Positions 8,928 to 18,705 of a stretch of 58,147 nt of DNA are shown piece by piece. The number at the start of each line of letters is the position of its first letter. The stretch's first letter is position 1. Source of the DNA: an uncultured Erwinia sp. (GTDB taxonomy: Bacteria > Pseudomonadota > Gammaproteobacteria > Enterobacterales > Enterobacteriaceae); assembly GCA_945290265.1 (NCBI GenBank), contig CALYQW010000022.1, forward strand, positions 1 to 58,147, read 5' to 3'. Position numbers and translations under genes: made by a program. The notes below the pieces were generated by a model. The model did no database searches and was not told the origin of the DNA. It was given only the letters and a program-made list of their open reading frames with translations.

Positions 8928-9194
8928 TCACTGTTTACCGGCAGGATCCTGTTCGCCAATAATGAAATACCATAACGGGACGGATAACAGCAGGGTAAAT
9001 ACCCCGGTGTAGAGCACGATCATAAAGAACTCAGAGACATAAAGTTCTACCGGCCAGGTGCTGAAAGGCATGTTGTACTCATGAATAGCGCCAAAAATAA
9101 TGGCGCGGATCATCACCAGCAGGGTGACAAATGCCACACAGGCCTGGGCGATAAAAAAATGCCGACGTTTTTTACCCGGGGGAAATAAAGCCAT
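8928..9194 (-). CDS. ynaJ: YnaJ-like DUF2534 small inner-membrane protein
   Basis: 88 residues with two transmembrane segments (about 13-33 and 52-78). The stretch RAIIFGAIHEYNMPFSTW and the second hydrophobic segment match E. coli YnaJ (DUF2534) well. The start is ATG 9194, with AAGGAG six bases upstream; a longer frame to 9218 would run into the receptor gene. E. coli ynaJ lies beside uspE and fnr, as here, but in this window a TonB receptor and a DUF2946 gene sit between. Function unknown; the close spacing (20 bases) after the receptor suggests cotranscription. Confidence 0.85.
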   Translation of the reverse strand: MALFPPGKKRRHFFIAQACVAFVTLLVMIRAIIFGAIHEYNMPFSTWPVELYVSEFFMIVLYTGVFTLLLSVPLWYFIIGEQDPAGKQ

Positions 9195-9214
9195 GAATAA
9201 CTCCTTAATACTGT

Positions 9215-11212
9215 TCAAAATTTAACGTTAATTTTTGCCCACCAGCTGCGTCCAGGCTCGTTAACCGGTGTATTGGCCGAATAACCAAAGGTACTGTTAC
9301 CGGCCAGGTTCAGATGTTCGCTGTAGGTATGATTGAAAATATTGTCCACGCCGGCACTGAGCTTCACCTGCTCCGTTAGCTGATAAGCCGCATTGGCCGA
9401 AAAAATGGCAAAACCTGCGCTCGGTGAGAAATCCTTACCCACCACATTGCCCTGGCTTAGTGCCACGCGATGCTGACCGCTGACCAGTCTGATCAATCCA
9501 CCGCTACTCCACGGTCCCTGCAGCCAGTTAAGACCCAGGCGGGCCTCCAGCGGAGGCATCTGAGGTAACGGGCGGCCATCACTGCGATTTTCTCCCCATG
9601 ACCAGGCCATACTGCTTTCTGTGGACAGGGTTTCCGTCAGATGATAGTTAACGCCGGCCTCAGCCCCCATAATGTTGGCATTGACGTTTTGCGCGCGACT
9701 TAAGCGCGGGTTATGGTGGTCATAGTCAAACAGAATAAAATTGTTAACCCGGCCAAGATACGCCGACACCCATCCATCAAGCTGCTTACCGCTATATTTG
9801 GCACCAAAATCGAGCTGGGTGGTTTTCTCTGATTTTACGCTGTCAAAAGGCACTGCGCCATCTGGTCCGCGCTTAGGCGAAAAAAGTTCCCAGTAATCGG
9901 GGGATCGTTCGGTATAACCAAGGCCGGCATAGAGCATCAGCGGCAGAGTTTCCAGCTTATGCTCCAGACGGATAAATCCGGCGGGCAGGGTATCGGTACG
10001 CGAACCTTCGCCACGACTGCTGAAATTATTGACCCAGCTGCGATCGAGACGGGCACCGGTGATCAGATTGTCCTGTGATGTCACACTCCAGGTTAACTCA
10101 CTGAAAACACCGATATCATGGAAGCGGGCGTCTTTAAGCCAGATCTGTTGATTTTGCTGGCGCCGGTGAGTGCTGGTTTGCATATCCATCCCGCACTGCA
10201 ACTTAACATCGTCTGCCAGCCAGGTTCCCATCGCCCGGCCACCGGCAGTCCGGCGATCAACCCGTGAGGCCATCGCCATGTTCATCCCATGACCGCGCGT
10301 ATCGCCACGGGTAACGCGTTGATAATTATCCATCACGTGATCGGCGTAGTTATAATAAAACTGTGCTTCCAGTTTATCGAAGGTGTCACTGATATTTGAC
10401 TTTTCGAAACGCAGACCGAGGCTCTCCCGCTTAAACTGCGCACCGTCCATTGCCCGTCCGGCATACTGTGCGTTACCGTTCCCACGGCCGGCGCTCAGTT
10501 CCAGCAGCGTATCGCTGTTCGGCGTCCAGCCGAGGGCAATATCCGCATTCCATTTATCCCAGCGTGATGCAACGCGTTTACCGTCACCATCTTTATAGTC
10601 GTCGGAACGTGATTTATTGCCGTTGACCCGCAGATAGCCCTGCTTATTTCCCAGACTGATGTCGGCATTCTCATCATAACGATGGTTTGCCGCCGCCAGC
10701 AGGCTGCCGTCTCCCTGAATACTGGCTTCGCTAAAGGTGGGGGGCTGACGATCAAAACGCACAGTGCCGGCTGAATTTCCCGGCCCCCAGAGCACGGTCT
10801 GCGGTCCTTTGGTTATACTCAACACATCGTAACTCTCCGGTGAAACATAGGAGGTGGGGGCATCCATACGTGACGGGCAGGCACCAAGAATTTCCCCGCC
10901 ATCGGTAAGAATACGCAGTCGTGAACCATACATGCCACGAAAAACTGGATCGCCATTGGTGCCGCCATTCCGTACCTGAGAAAAACCCGGTACGGTTTTC
11001 AGGTAATCTGAACCATCGCTGGCTGGCACCGGCTGGCGCGGGGTTTTAGGGGAGGTAAAGATCTCCAGCGGATTGTTAAGCGGAGCGCTGACGGTAATGA
11101 CCTGATGATCTTTACCCGCTGAGTGGCCGGATTGTGGTGTGTTGGCGAAACAGCTCTGAACAGCCAGCATTGTCAGCGTAATAGCTGACAGGTGCAAAGA
11201 AGTATTCTTCAC
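9215..11212 (-). CDS. TonB-dependent copper receptor (OprC/NosA type)
   Basis: 665 residues with a signal peptide to about residue 24, a plug domain and a 22-strand barrel ending in an aromatic residue (WWAKINVKF). The plug carries GACPSRMDAPTSYVSPESYD (about 110-129), the signature of copper receptors. Cys112 and Met116 form the CxxxM motif that binds copper in Pseudomonas OprC. It is preceded by a gene for a DUF2946 protein, a family often found with copper genes, and followed by the ynaJ-like gene. Import of copper across the outer membrane is the inferred role; a haem or siderophore substrate is less likely given the signature. Confidence 0.88.
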   Translation of the reverse strand: MKNTSLHLSAITLTMLAVQSCFANTPQSGHSAGKDHQVITVSAPLNNPLEIFTSPKTPRQPVPASDGSDYLKTVPGFSQVRNGGTNGDPVFRGMYGSRLRILTDGGEILGACPSRMDAPTSYVSPESYDVLSITKGPQTVLWGPGNSAGTVRFDRQPPTFSEASIQGDGSLLAAANHRYDENADISLGNKQGYLRVNGNKSRSDDYKDGDGKRVASRWDKWNADIALGWTPNSDTLLELSAGRGNGNAQYAGRAMDGAQFKRESLGLRFEKSNISDTFDKLEAQFYYNYADHVMDNYQRVTRGDTRGHGMNMAMASRVDRRTAGGRAMGTWLADDVKLQCGMDMQTSTHRRQQNQQIWLKDARFHDIGVFSELTWSVTSQDNLITGARLDRSWVNNFSSRGEGSRTDTLPAGFIRLEHKLETLPLMLYAGLGYTERSPDYWELFSPKRGPDGAVPFDSVKSEKTTQLDFGAKYSGKQLDGWVSAYLGRVNNFILFDYDHHNPRLSRAQNVNANIMGAEAGVNYHLTETLSTESSMAWSWGENRSDGRPLPQMPPLEARLGLNWLQGPWSSGGLIRLVSGQHRVALSQGNVVGKDFSPSAGFAIFSANAAYQLTEQVKLSAGVDNIFNHTYSEHLNLAGNSTFGYSANTPVNEPGRSWWAKINVKF

Positions 11213-11407
11213 GTTAAGTCCTTTTTTTAATTTTACTCTGCGTCACAGCGTGCTGGCGAAAATAAATAATTTTTATCGTCGGTTGATAGCAATAAAACAG
11301 CTGAAGCTTATCGATTCCATTATTTACGCGCACAGACTATGGCTGCCGGTAAAACAGTGTGATATTTGAAATATTATTATTGGGTGCGCACAGAGCGCGC
11401 AAAGGAA

Positions 11408-11869
11408 TTAATGAATTGGAGGAGCACGGGGCTGTGAAATACCGGGGAAAAAGATGGAGTGCAGGATGGTCTGTACCACCACCGGAGGACGGATTTCCCG
11501 TTGCGTGATCAGCCAGACAAAGGGAATAAACAGAAACAGCAGCAGTGGCACATGCACCAGCAACTGGCAGTAGCCACAGAAGACGTTATCCATCATGCCG
11601 CCGGGGGAATTATGCGCTGTGCCCGCAGGACCAGCTTCAGACATCATCCCGCAGGCGGCAGAATGATGCGGCTGTGCGTCAGAGATCGCACGCTGCGCCA
11701 GTGGTACGGACATTAACGGGCTGTACTGCATTTCGTGATCCGCGTGGTCATGCAAACGCTGTTGTTCCAGGGTAGTGGATACCTCCGGAGCAATAAAAAG
11801 CATCATGATTGCCAGTAAGGCAATAACTGCTGTCAGACGGCGTTTAAACTGACGGGTAAACGAAAACAC
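11408..11869 (-). CDS. DUF2946-family protein, probable copper-linked membrane protein
   Basis: 153 residues from a GTG start. There is an N-terminal hydrophobic segment (about 12-30), a His/Met-rich stretch (HDHADHEMQYSPLM, HHSAACGMM, GGMMDN), then CGYC (Cys98 and Cys101) directly before a second hydrophobic segment (about 102-122). This layout is typical of DUF2946 proteins found beside TonB copper receptors. The His, Met and Cys residues are plausible Cu(I)/Cu(II) ligands. It lies 195 bases upstream of the receptor on the same strand. Confidence 0.8.
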   Translation of the reverse strand: MFSFTRQFKRRLTAVIALLAIMMLFIAPEVSTTLEQQRLHDHADHEMQYSPLMSVPLAQRAISDAQPHHSAACGMMSEAGPAGTAHNSPGGMMDNVFCGYCQLLVHVPLLLFLFIPFVWLITQREIRPPVVVQTILHSIFFPGISQPRAPPIH

Positions 11870-12028
11870 GCGAAATATCCGCAGGAAATAAATGATGTAT
11901 GAATTCTAACGATTTTGCACCCGCTTGTTAATCGTTAATTACAGGATCGGCCCTTTTTAAAATAATCAATTAATCAAATAGTTAATACTGTTTAACGTTA
12001 TTTTGACAATTTTCCAACCTGATATATC

Positions 12029-12058
12029 AAAAAGCCGGTTAATGCGGGATTAACCGGC
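12029..12058 (-). terminator. Terminator after uspE
   Basis: A perfect 10-bp stem, GCCGGTTAAT (12034-12043) with ATTAACCGGC (12049-12058), loop GCGGG, is followed on the minus strand by five U residues (12033-12029). Confidence 0.88.
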
Positions 12059-12083
12059 CGGAATTGCATAATCAGGTCAGACG

Positions 12084-13031
12084 TTAATCATCATCATCGA
12101 CATTGCTGAAGGGCGACGTAAAATTGTCCGGTTTGATAACCAGCAAATCGCAGCGCAGATGATCAATCACCTGTTCTGCCGTATTGCCGAGAAATGCCGC
12201 CGAAAGACCGGTACGGCCGATGGTGCCAAGAATGACCACCCCGGCATTCAGTTCATCGGCCAGCTCCGGGATCACCTCTTCCGGCAGTCCCTGTGCTGTA
12301 TGGGTGTTTTTTTCATCAATACTGAAAGCCTGACGTAACTGTTTCATTGCCAGCAGATGCTGACTGCGGATGGCATCATCATAAATCGCCGGGTCAAAAC
12401 CGGGCAGGTCAACCACGATATTCGCTGGAGTATTGGGATAAGCGGCTACCAGATGAACCTCGGTGTGGTTTACCCGCTCAGCCAAATCCAGGGTTTCCCG
12501 CACCAGTTTAGCATTCAGCGGATCGTGATGCGGCAGCTCGCTGGCAAGATTCACCGCCACCAGCGCCTTACCGCTTTCCGGCCACGGCTGGTCTTTAACC
12601 ATCCATACCGGGCAGGGGCATTTGCGCAGCAGGTGCCAGTCGGTGGGCGTGAAGACCACCGACTGCAGGCGATCGTGCTGGTGGGTCATTTTAATCAACA
12701 AATCGTGGTTGCCTTTTTCGACCTGACGAATAATGGCTTCAAACGGACGACTGTGCCACTCCACGATAATATCAATGGTGACGCCAGCCTGCAGATAGGC
12801 TTGGGCCTGCTGTCGGATCCAGGCTGTGCGCTGCGCAATCACTCCCTGATGCATAACGAGACGATCGTTGGGAGAGAGCAATGTGGTCATCTCAAAGGCA
12901 AAGTCATACACCGCCAGAAAGCAGGTAATGCGGCCACCGAGACGCTGATTGAGGTAGACGGCACGTCGCAGAGCAGGCTGGTCGTCCTGATCAGGATCGA
13001 TTACCACCAGAATATTTTGATAGTGAGCCAT
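12084..13031 (-). CDS. uspE: Universal stress protein E
   Basis: 315 residues, two tandem Usp domains, cytoplasmic. Near-identical to E. coli UspE over long stretches ([55 protein letters not shown]). The second domain has the [18 protein letters not shown] nucleotide-binding-like loop. A GGGAGG ribosome binding site precedes the ATG. Beside fnr, as in E. coli. It ends in an acidic tail (NVDDDD) and is followed by a strong terminator. Confidence 0.96.
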   Translation of the reverse strand: MAHYQNILVVIDPDQDDQPALRRAVYLNQRLGGRITCFLAVYDFAFEMTTLLSPNDRLVMHQGVIAQRTAWIRQQAQAYLQAGVTIDIIVEWHSRPFEAIIRQVEKGNHDLLIKMTHQHDRLQSVVFTPTDWHLLRKCPCPVWMVKDQPWPESGKALVAVNLASELPHHDPLNAKLVRETLDLAERVNHTEVHLVAAYPNTPANIVVDLPGFDPAIYDDAIRSQHLLAMKQLRQAFSIDEKNTHTAQGLPEEVIPELADELNAGVVILGTIGRTGLSAAFLGNTAEQVIDHLRCDLLVIKPDNFTSPFSNVDDDD

Positions 13032-13106
13032 GATGATACCTCCCTAAACTGAGACAGTTAGTTTAAAGATAGACCAACAGACGTTGCGGAAGAAGGGCAA
13101 GAAGAG

Positions 13107-13140
13107 GCCGAAACAACAAAAATAAGACTATTGTTTCGGC
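13107..13140 (-). terminator. Stem-loop downstream of fnr
   Basis: GCCGAAACAA (13107-13116) and TTGTTTCGGC (13131-13140) form a 10-bp stem with a 14-base loop just past the fnr stop. There is no good U-tract on the minus strand, so it may act in mRNA stabilisation or as a weak terminator. Confidence 0.5.
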
Positions 13141-13146
13141 AAGTGG

Positions 13147-13902
13147 TTATGCGGACGATCGGGATTGGCCGGCCAGTTGTGTCAGCATGTCACGATCCTG
13201 AATGGTAATATATTTGCCTTTAACTATCAGCATCCCGTTCTTTTGAAAGCGGCCCAGCAGGCGACTGATGGTTTCTACCGTCAGGCCAAGATAGCTACCG
13301 ATATCGCTGCGCGTCATTGTCAGGCGAAATTCACGCTGTGAAAACCCGCGCTCGCAAAAACGCTGTGACAAGCCATAGATAAAGGAGGCCAGTCGTTCTT
13401 CGGCATTTTTCTTGGACAACAGCATAATCATCTGCTGATCGTCCTTTATCTCGCCACTCATCAGACGCATGATTTGCTGGCGCAAATTAGGCATTTTACC
13501 GGAAAGATCGTTCAGGGTTTCAAAGGGAATTTCGCACACCATGGCTGTTTCCAGCGCCTGAGCATAGCTGGGATGGTGATTAACAATAATGGCATCAAAT
13601 CCGATTAAATCGCCGGTCAAATGAAAACCGGTAATCTGTTCATCACCCTGTTCGGTAATGGTGTAGCTTTTGATGGTGCCCGAGCGGATAGCAAACAGTG
13701 ATTTGAGTTCGTCACCGGCCTTAAACAGCGTCTGGCCTTTCTGGATGGGTTTTTTACGCTCGATAATGTCATCAAGCTGGTTGAGCTCGTGCTCGCTTAA
13801 GGTAAAGGGAATACAAAGCTGGCTAATGCTGCAATCCTGGCAGTGAATAGAACAGCTGGATGAAGGATTGCGGCGGGTGATAATTCGCTTCTCCGGAATC
13901 AT
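13147..13902 (-). CDS. fnr: Oxygen-sensing global regulator FNR
   Basis: 251 residues, starting at MIPEKRII as in E. coli (250 residues); a longer frame to 13917 adds only five codons. The [4Fe-4S] ligands are Cys21, Cys24 and Cys30 in the N-terminal [13 protein letters not shown] block plus a cysteine near 123 (MVCEIPF). A cyclic-nucleotide-fold sensor, a dimer helix and a Crp-type helix-turn-helix with the recognition stretch [12 protein letters not shown] follow. It controls the anaerobic switch. A perfect FNR-type palindrome lies just upstream, suggesting autoregulation. Confidence 0.98.
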   Translation of the reverse strand: MIPEKRIITRRNPSSSCSIHCQDCSISQLCIPFTLSEHELNQLDDIIERKKPIQKGQTLFKAGDELKSLFAIRSGTIKSYTITEQGDEQITGFHLTGDLIGFDAIIVNHHPSYAQALETAMVCEIPFETLNDLSGKMPNLRQQIMRLMSGEIKDDQQMIMLLSKKNAEERLASFIYGLSQRFCERGFSQREFRLTMTRSDIGSYLGLTVETISRLLGRFQKNGMLIVKGKYITIQDRDMLTQLAGQSRSSA

Positions 13903-13920
13903 AGTAACGCCCAACAATAA

Positions 13921-13934
13921 TTGACTGATGTCAA
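13921..13934 (-). promoter_or_regulatory. FNR-box-like palindrome upstream of fnr
   Basis: TTGAC-TGAT-GTCAA is a perfect palindrome matching the TTGAT-N4-ATCAA FNR consensus at 8 of 10 positions. It lies 18 bases before the fnr start codon, where binding would repress, consistent with known fnr autoregulation in E. coli. Confidence 0.65.
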
Positions 13935-14224
13935 TTTACCATTTTTCTTATAGCAATTGGAACTTATCTGAGCAGTTTGACCCAGGACAATCAGGGGTAT
14001 TACCCGATTCAAAAATTAGTGTGAATCTCTGGTAAAGCGCATTAAAGTCAGCAGGTAATGTTTTAGCGGGCGCTTTCTCCAGCCAGTTATCAGCGTCGCT
14101 GGCCCGATTGATAACACAAATCCGGCCGTCAGCGGCAGGTGAAAGACTGACGTTTCAATTATGATGACCAACAATTTTAATTATGCCCGGTGCCGCACAG
14201 CACCTGGCCCAGGGGGAGCAGGCC

Positions 14225-15562
14225 GTGGAAATCAGCGCAGCAGGGACGACCATTGATGTCCGCCAGTTAATTGATCACAACAGACTTAGCCGTTACCAGC
14301 GTCATATCATCCTGATCAGCTTTGCCGTGGTGGCAATGGACGGGATGGATATTGCGCTGATGGGATTTATTGCACCGGCGTTAAAAGCCAGCTGGGGGAT
14401 CACCACTCAGCAGCTGGGTAGTATTATCAGCGCAGCGCTGATCGGACTGGCCACTGGCGCGATGGTGGCAGGGCCGCTGGCCGATCGCTTTGGGCGGCGC
14501 ATCCTGATCGTCAGCAGCGTGCTGTTTTTTGGTTTCTGGACGCTGGTCAGCGCATTCTCCCACAATCCTGAACAGATGATTCTGTTTCGCTTTCTCACCG
14601 GATTGGGGCTGGGGGCGGCAATGCCCAATGTCGGGACGCTGGTGGCAGAATATTCTCCCCGACGCAAGCAGGCACTGTTGATTTCCATGGTGTTTTGCGG
14701 CTTTACCTTTGGTGCTGCCAGTGGGGGTTTTGCCGCCTCCTGGCTGATCCCCGCCTATGGCTGGCATGCGGTATTACTGATGGGCGGGATCCTGCCGCTG
14801 CTGCTGACGCCGCTGTTAATCCTGGGATTACCGGAATCAGTGCGTTTTATGGTCAGCAAAAAACGTCCGGCGGCGGAAATCCGTCATATTCTGACAAAAA
14901 TCTTACCCACCCCGTTACCACAGGACTGTCACTTTGTGGTTAATGACAGCGCGGTCAGGGGCAGTGCGCCCGGTGTAGTGCTGTCTTCCCGCTATGCCTT
15001 TGGCAGTCTGATGCTGTGGGGTAGCTACTTTATGGGGTTGTTTCTGGTTTATCTGATTGGCAGCTGGTTGCCGCTGCTGGTAAAAAATACCGGTATGACC
15101 GTCACCCAGGCGGCGCTGATCACCGCGATGTATCAGGCCGGCGGCACTGTTGGTTCACTGTTTGCCGGCTGGCTGATGGACCGAATGAATGCTGATCGGG
15201 CGCTGGCGATCATCTATGGTCTGGGTGCCGTGGCAACGGCAGCCATTGGCTATGTTGCGGCGGAAACCCAGCTGCTGAGCACGGTGGCTTTCGCCAGCGG
15301 TTTCTGTCTTAACGGCGCGAACACCGGAATGAATGCGCTGTCTGCCGGCTATTATCCCACCCATGCACGGGCAACCGGATCGGGATGGATGCATGGTATC
15401 GGGCGTATCGGCGCGATCCTCAGCGCTTTTGCCGGCGCTCAAATGCTGGCGCTGGGCTGGACCATTACTGACGTTTTTACCTTTCTCGCCATCCCGGCGC
15501 TGCTGACTACGCTGATGCTGTTGGCTAAATCCTGGTTTGGTTATCGCCCTCAGCACGCCTGA
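14225..15562 (+). CDS. MFS aromatic acid:H+ symporter (AAHS family)
   Basis: About 445 residues and 12 membrane segments. The first segment carries DGMDIALMGF, the acidic DGxD signature of the aromatic acid/H+ symporter family (PcaK, BenK), followed by the MFS loop GPLADRFGRR. I prefer GTG 14225 because AGGGGGAG stands six bases upstream; an in-frame ATG at 14183 adds 14 codons but has no ribosome binding site. An OprD-type porin gene follows in the same direction, so the pair may carry one aromatic acid across both membranes. The benzoate cluster 10 kb away has no transporter of its own. Substrate is inferred. Confidence 0.85.
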   Translation: MEISAAGTTIDVRQLIDHNRLSRYQRHIILISFAVVAMDGMDIALMGFIAPALKASWGITTQQLGSIISAALIGLATGAMVAGPLADRFGRRILIVSSVLFFGFWTLVSAFSHNPEQMILFRFLTGLGLGAAMPNVGTLVAEYSPRRKQALLISMVFCGFTFGAASGGFAASWLIPAYGWHAVLLMGGILPLLLTPLLILGLPESVRFMVSKKRPAAEIRHILTKILPTPLPQDCHFVVNDSAVRGSAPGVVLSSRYAFGSLMLWGSYFMGLFLVYLIGSWLPLLVKNTGMTVTQAALITAMYQAGGTVGSLFAGWLMDRMNADRALAIIYGLGAVATAAIGYVAAETQLLSTVAFASGFCLNGANTGMNALSAGYYPTHARATGSGWMHGIGRIGAILSAFAGAQMLALGWTITDVFTFLAIPALLTTLMLLAKSWFGYRPQHA

Positions 15563-15580
15563 CGTGTAGCTTCAGCCGCC

Positions 15581-15606
15581 ACTGTGCCGAGCTTGCGCGG
15601 CACAGT
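15581..15606 (+). terminator. Hairpin after the MFS gene
   Basis: ACTGTGCCG pairs with CGGCACAGT (9 bp, 8-base loop) 18 bases after the stop. No U-tract follows, so termination is uncertain and readthrough into the porin gene is possible. Confidence 0.4.
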
Positions 15607-15830
15607 GTTGCACAGATCTCCTTTCCTGATATTTCCTGTAATTCCCATCACAAAACCGTATTTGGCTGTTGCTGATAACTGTTTCCAAAAAAAACCATAT
15701 GTTATCGTTGCCCGTCATCTATTCCGCCAGGTCTGGTAACTTATTATTTTAATTGATTTTAATAATATTATGCCGAAGTGCTGGCCGGGCGGGCACGTTA
15801 ACGGATTACTTTCATATACAAGGAAAGTCT

Positions 15831-17144
15831 ATGAACAATGCAGTCAAAGCAACGCTGCTATGCACGCTGGGAATGGGATGCAGTCCGGTTGTCAGTGCCG
15901 GGCAGGAGGAACGGAAATCGCCCTTGGGCAGCGGGCATCTGGATATCACGCTAAAAAATGTGTGGATGCTGAATGCCACTAATGCCATGGCCGACGATGG
16001 TATCGGGCCGCAGAATGCATGGGCGCAGGGTGTGCACCTCGATTATCGTAGCGACTGGTACAACGACTGGCTGGCGGGCGATATTTCCTGGTACGGTGTA
16101 ACCAAACTATACGCCAACCGCTCCTTTGCCGGACGTAATTTGCTGAGAAATAATCGCGGACACGCTGAAGGCTTCAATAAAGTAGGGCAGCTGTATGCTA
16201 AAACCCGCTGGGGCAATGAAACACAGTCTCTGGCTGTAAAAGCGGGCTGGCACCAGCTGTATAAATTTGGTTTTCTTAATGTGACCCGCAGTCGTGCGGC
16301 ACCCAGTAGCTGGCAAGGCATCAGTGCGGAAGCGCGTTACCAGCATCTGACGGCTCGGGGAGCGCTGGTCAACCGCTTTTCCGAGCGTGATACGCCGGAT
16401 AAACGCCGCTTCACCAGCTTGAGCGGCAATAAGCGAATAAATTATCTTATCAGCGGCGATCTGCGCTGGCAGCCGGAAAAAGGGCGGGCGGTGACGCTGC
16501 TGGCCGGTGAAAGCCAGCACTATCTGCGGCGGCTGGGTCTTGAAGTGGACTGGACGCTGCCGCTGACTGATGAACAGCGTCTGCTGATGCGTGGCGTCTT
16601 GTATCAGAATCAGGGGCTGGCAGCGTGGGAAGGCAAAGTCGGATTCACGCAGCGAGCCTGGCATTTGTACGCGCAGATGGCGCTGGCAACCGATAACCAT
16701 GAAACTGGCGCGGGCTGGTCGGTGACCCGTGCGCCGGTAAAAAACAACCATGGTCGCTTTTACTGGCACTTTGGAAAGAATACCCGTGCAGCCTTTAACA
16801 GTAAGGCTGATGCTAATAATGATTACGTTAACGATGGTGAACAGATGCTGCATCTGTACAGCCACTATCAGTTTTCTCCCCAGTGGCTTGCCGGGATCTA
16901 CGCTTACTACGGTTTCCGTAACCGCTATAACAACGTGCCACTGCATCAAAGCGAATACGGCGGCATGGTGACCTGGAAGCCGGCCAGCGTCAGCGGCCTG
17001 AAGGTCATCGCCGGTCTGGGGCCATCATTCAGCTGGAAACTCTCTCAGGGTAAACCGGCATTAACTGCCAGCGGCAGTGATTTTCGGCGCTCAAGAGGAG
17101 TGGGTGGAGGGCTGACGGTAGATTACCAACACCGCCTGTTCTGA
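15831..17144 (+). CDS. OprD-family outer-membrane porin
   Basis: 437 residues with a signal peptide (about 1-23, ending VSA). The mature part begins like OprD-family channels (LGSGHLDITLKNVWMLN), has alternating beta-barrel character, family phrases such as VKAGWHQLYKFGFLNVTRSRAAPSSWQG, and ends in a terminal aromatic (DYQHRLF). Members of this family take up amino acids or aromatic acids (BenP, PhaK). The start is ATG 15831 with AAGGAAAG upstream, rather than the in-frame codon at 15753. It sits 268 bases after the AAHS symporter, suggesting a paired uptake role. Confidence 0.85.
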   Translation: MNNAVKATLLCTLGMGCSPVVSAGQEERKSPLGSGHLDITLKNVWMLNATNAMADDGIGPQNAWAQGVHLDYRSDWYNDWLAGDISWYGVTKLYANRSFAGRNLLRNNRGHAEGFNKVGQLYAKTRWGNETQSLAVKAGWHQLYKFGFLNVTRSRAAPSSWQGISAEARYQHLTARGALVNRFSERDTPDKRRFTSLSGNKRINYLISGDLRWQPEKGRAVTLLAGESQHYLRRLGLEVDWTLPLTDEQRLLMRGVLYQNQGLAAWEGKVGFTQRAWHLYAQMALATDNHETGAGWSVTRAPVKNNHGRFYWHFGKNTRAAFNSKADANNDYVNDGEQMLHLYSHYQFSPQWLAGIYAYYGFRNRYNNVPLHQSEYGGMVTWKPASVSGLKVIAGLGPSFSWKLSQGKPALTASGSDFRRSRGVGGGLTVDYQHRLF

Positions 17145-17254
17145 CACGCCGCAGGCACGGGATTAGGGAGGCGTTGCCGAACGCCCCCTTGTCGCCAGCC
17201 CTCGTTATGGGAGGGTGAAACGCCGTTGACCCGGCTTGTGCTGGCCCTGATTCA

Positions 17255-18439
17255 TCACTCGTTAATCCGCAACTGCGGATAACGCTTCATAATCCAGATA
17301 CACCAGGCCAGTGCCAGCAGGCCGATTATGCCGCCGGCATAACCCACATTCACCATATTGAAATAAATACTGAACTGGCCGCCCAGCAGTGCCCCGGCAC
17401 CAATGCCGATATTATAAATTCCCGATAACAGCGACATCGAGACATCGGTAGCATCCGGTGCCAGCGCCAGTACCCGCACCTGAACCGCCAGGCCAATTAC
17501 CATAATCGCCATGCCCCAGAAGATACAGAGAGTGGAAACCGCCAGCGTATGTGCAGCTGCCACATAAAACAGCAGCATACAGCCGGTGATAATACCTATA
17601 GCTGCCAGCAGGAAAGTTGCCGGAAACTTATTCCCCAGGGTACTAAACAGGACGCTACCAATAATCCCGGCGACACCAAAGATCAGCAGCAGGAAGGTGG
17701 TGAAATTTTCGCCCATTGAGGCGACCAGCTGCATAAAGGGTTCGATATAGCTGTAAGCGGTATAGTGGGCGGTAACCGTTACCACAATCAACAGGTACAT
17801 CGATACCAGTGCCGGGCGACGGAACAGCATCGGCAGGCTTTTCAGTGAACCGGTATGCTCGCTTGGCAGTTTAGGCAGCAGCTTCAGCAGCACCAGCATC
17901 AGCAGCAGCGCCACGGCACCAATAACGCCAAAAGTCATGCGCCAGCCGAGTAACTGGCCGATCATACGACCAATCGGTAATCCCAGTACCATAGCCAGCG
18001 CGGTGCCGGTTGCCATCATACTCAGCGCCTGCGTCTTTTTCCCTGCGGGCGCCATGCGTATCGCCAGCGATGCAGTAATTGACCAGAACACCGCATGAGA
18101 AAAAGCAATACCGATACGGGATATCAGTAGCGTGTTAAAGCTCCAGGCGAAGGCCGAGAGTGCATGACTGGCAACAAACAGCGCAAACAGGATCAGGATC
18201 AGCAGACGGCGCTCAACAGTGCGCGTCAGCAGCATCATTGGCAGTGACATTAGTGCCACCACCCAGGCATAGATGGTTAACATTATCCCCACCTGAGCCG
18301 TTTGCATGGAAAAACTACTACCGATATCCGACAGCAGCCCCACCGGAACAAATTCGGTGGTATTAAAAATAAATGCCGCAATAGCCAGCACCAGAACGCG
18401 TAACCACGCGATGTTGCGTGAAACAGGAGTCAATTGCAT
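17255..18439 (-). CDS. sotB: Sugar efflux transporter SotB
   Basis: 394 residues, 12 membrane segments, MFS drug/sugar efflux family. Strong match to E. coli SotB (YdeA, 396 residues): [17 protein letters not shown] near 20-36, [37 protein letters not shown]. It exports arabinose and IPTG-like sugars in E. coli. The ATG has only a weak ribosome binding site. A perfect 16-bp palindrome lies about 30 bases upstream of the start. Confidence 0.93.
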   Translation of the reverse strand: MQLTPVSRNIAWLRVLVLAIAAFIFNTTEFVPVGLLSDIGSSFSMQTAQVGIMLTIYAWVVALMSLPMMLLTRTVERRLLILILFALFVASHALSAFAWSFNTLLISRIGIAFSHAVFWSITASLAIRMAPAGKKTQALSMMATGTALAMVLGLPIGRMIGQLLGWRMTFGVIGAVALLLMLVLLKLLPKLPSEHTGSLKSLPMLFRRPALVSMYLLIVVTVTAHYTAYSYIEPFMQLVASMGENFTTFLLLIFGVAGIIGSVLFSTLGNKFPATFLLAAIGIITGCMLLFYVAAAHTLAVSTLCIFWGMAIMVIGLAVQVRVLALAPDATDVSMSLLSGIYNIGIGAGALLGGQFSIYFNMVNVGYAGGIIGLLALAWCIWIMKRYPQLRINE

Positions 18440-18468
18440 TGGAGTTAACGCTGTGTTGAAGAGTGGAT

Positions 18469-18484
18469 GATCCGATATCGGATC
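18469..18484 (-). promoter_or_regulatory. Perfect 16-bp palindrome upstream of sotB
   Basis: GATCCGATATCGGATC reads the same on both strands and lies 30 bases upstream of the sotB ATG, where a repressor site would be expected. The cognate regulator is unknown. Confidence 0.45.
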
Positions 18485-18705
18485 GGTAACATAGAGTGAG
18501 TCATTGTCATCGATTTACTTCCTGATTGAAAGCCAAGAATGAGTAAATATGTTGGTAGACAGCTTAAAAATAATCATAGTACAACCCCATCATCTGATTT
18601 TGAATCCATTCACTAAAGTGTAAAAGTCGGTTTGACCTTTCGCCAGTCAGACGGCAGAATCGCCCGAAATTAACGTACAGACTGTACTGAGGTAAGGCCA
18701 TCCTG

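Noticed and set aside
12357-13052. 231-codon open frame antisense to uspE
   Set aside because: uspE is near-identical to its homologue on the other strand; the antisense frame has no family features.
16107-16949. 280-codon open frame antisense to the OprD-type porin
   Set aside because: No ribosome binding site, composition of a shadow frame, and the plus-strand porin is convincing.
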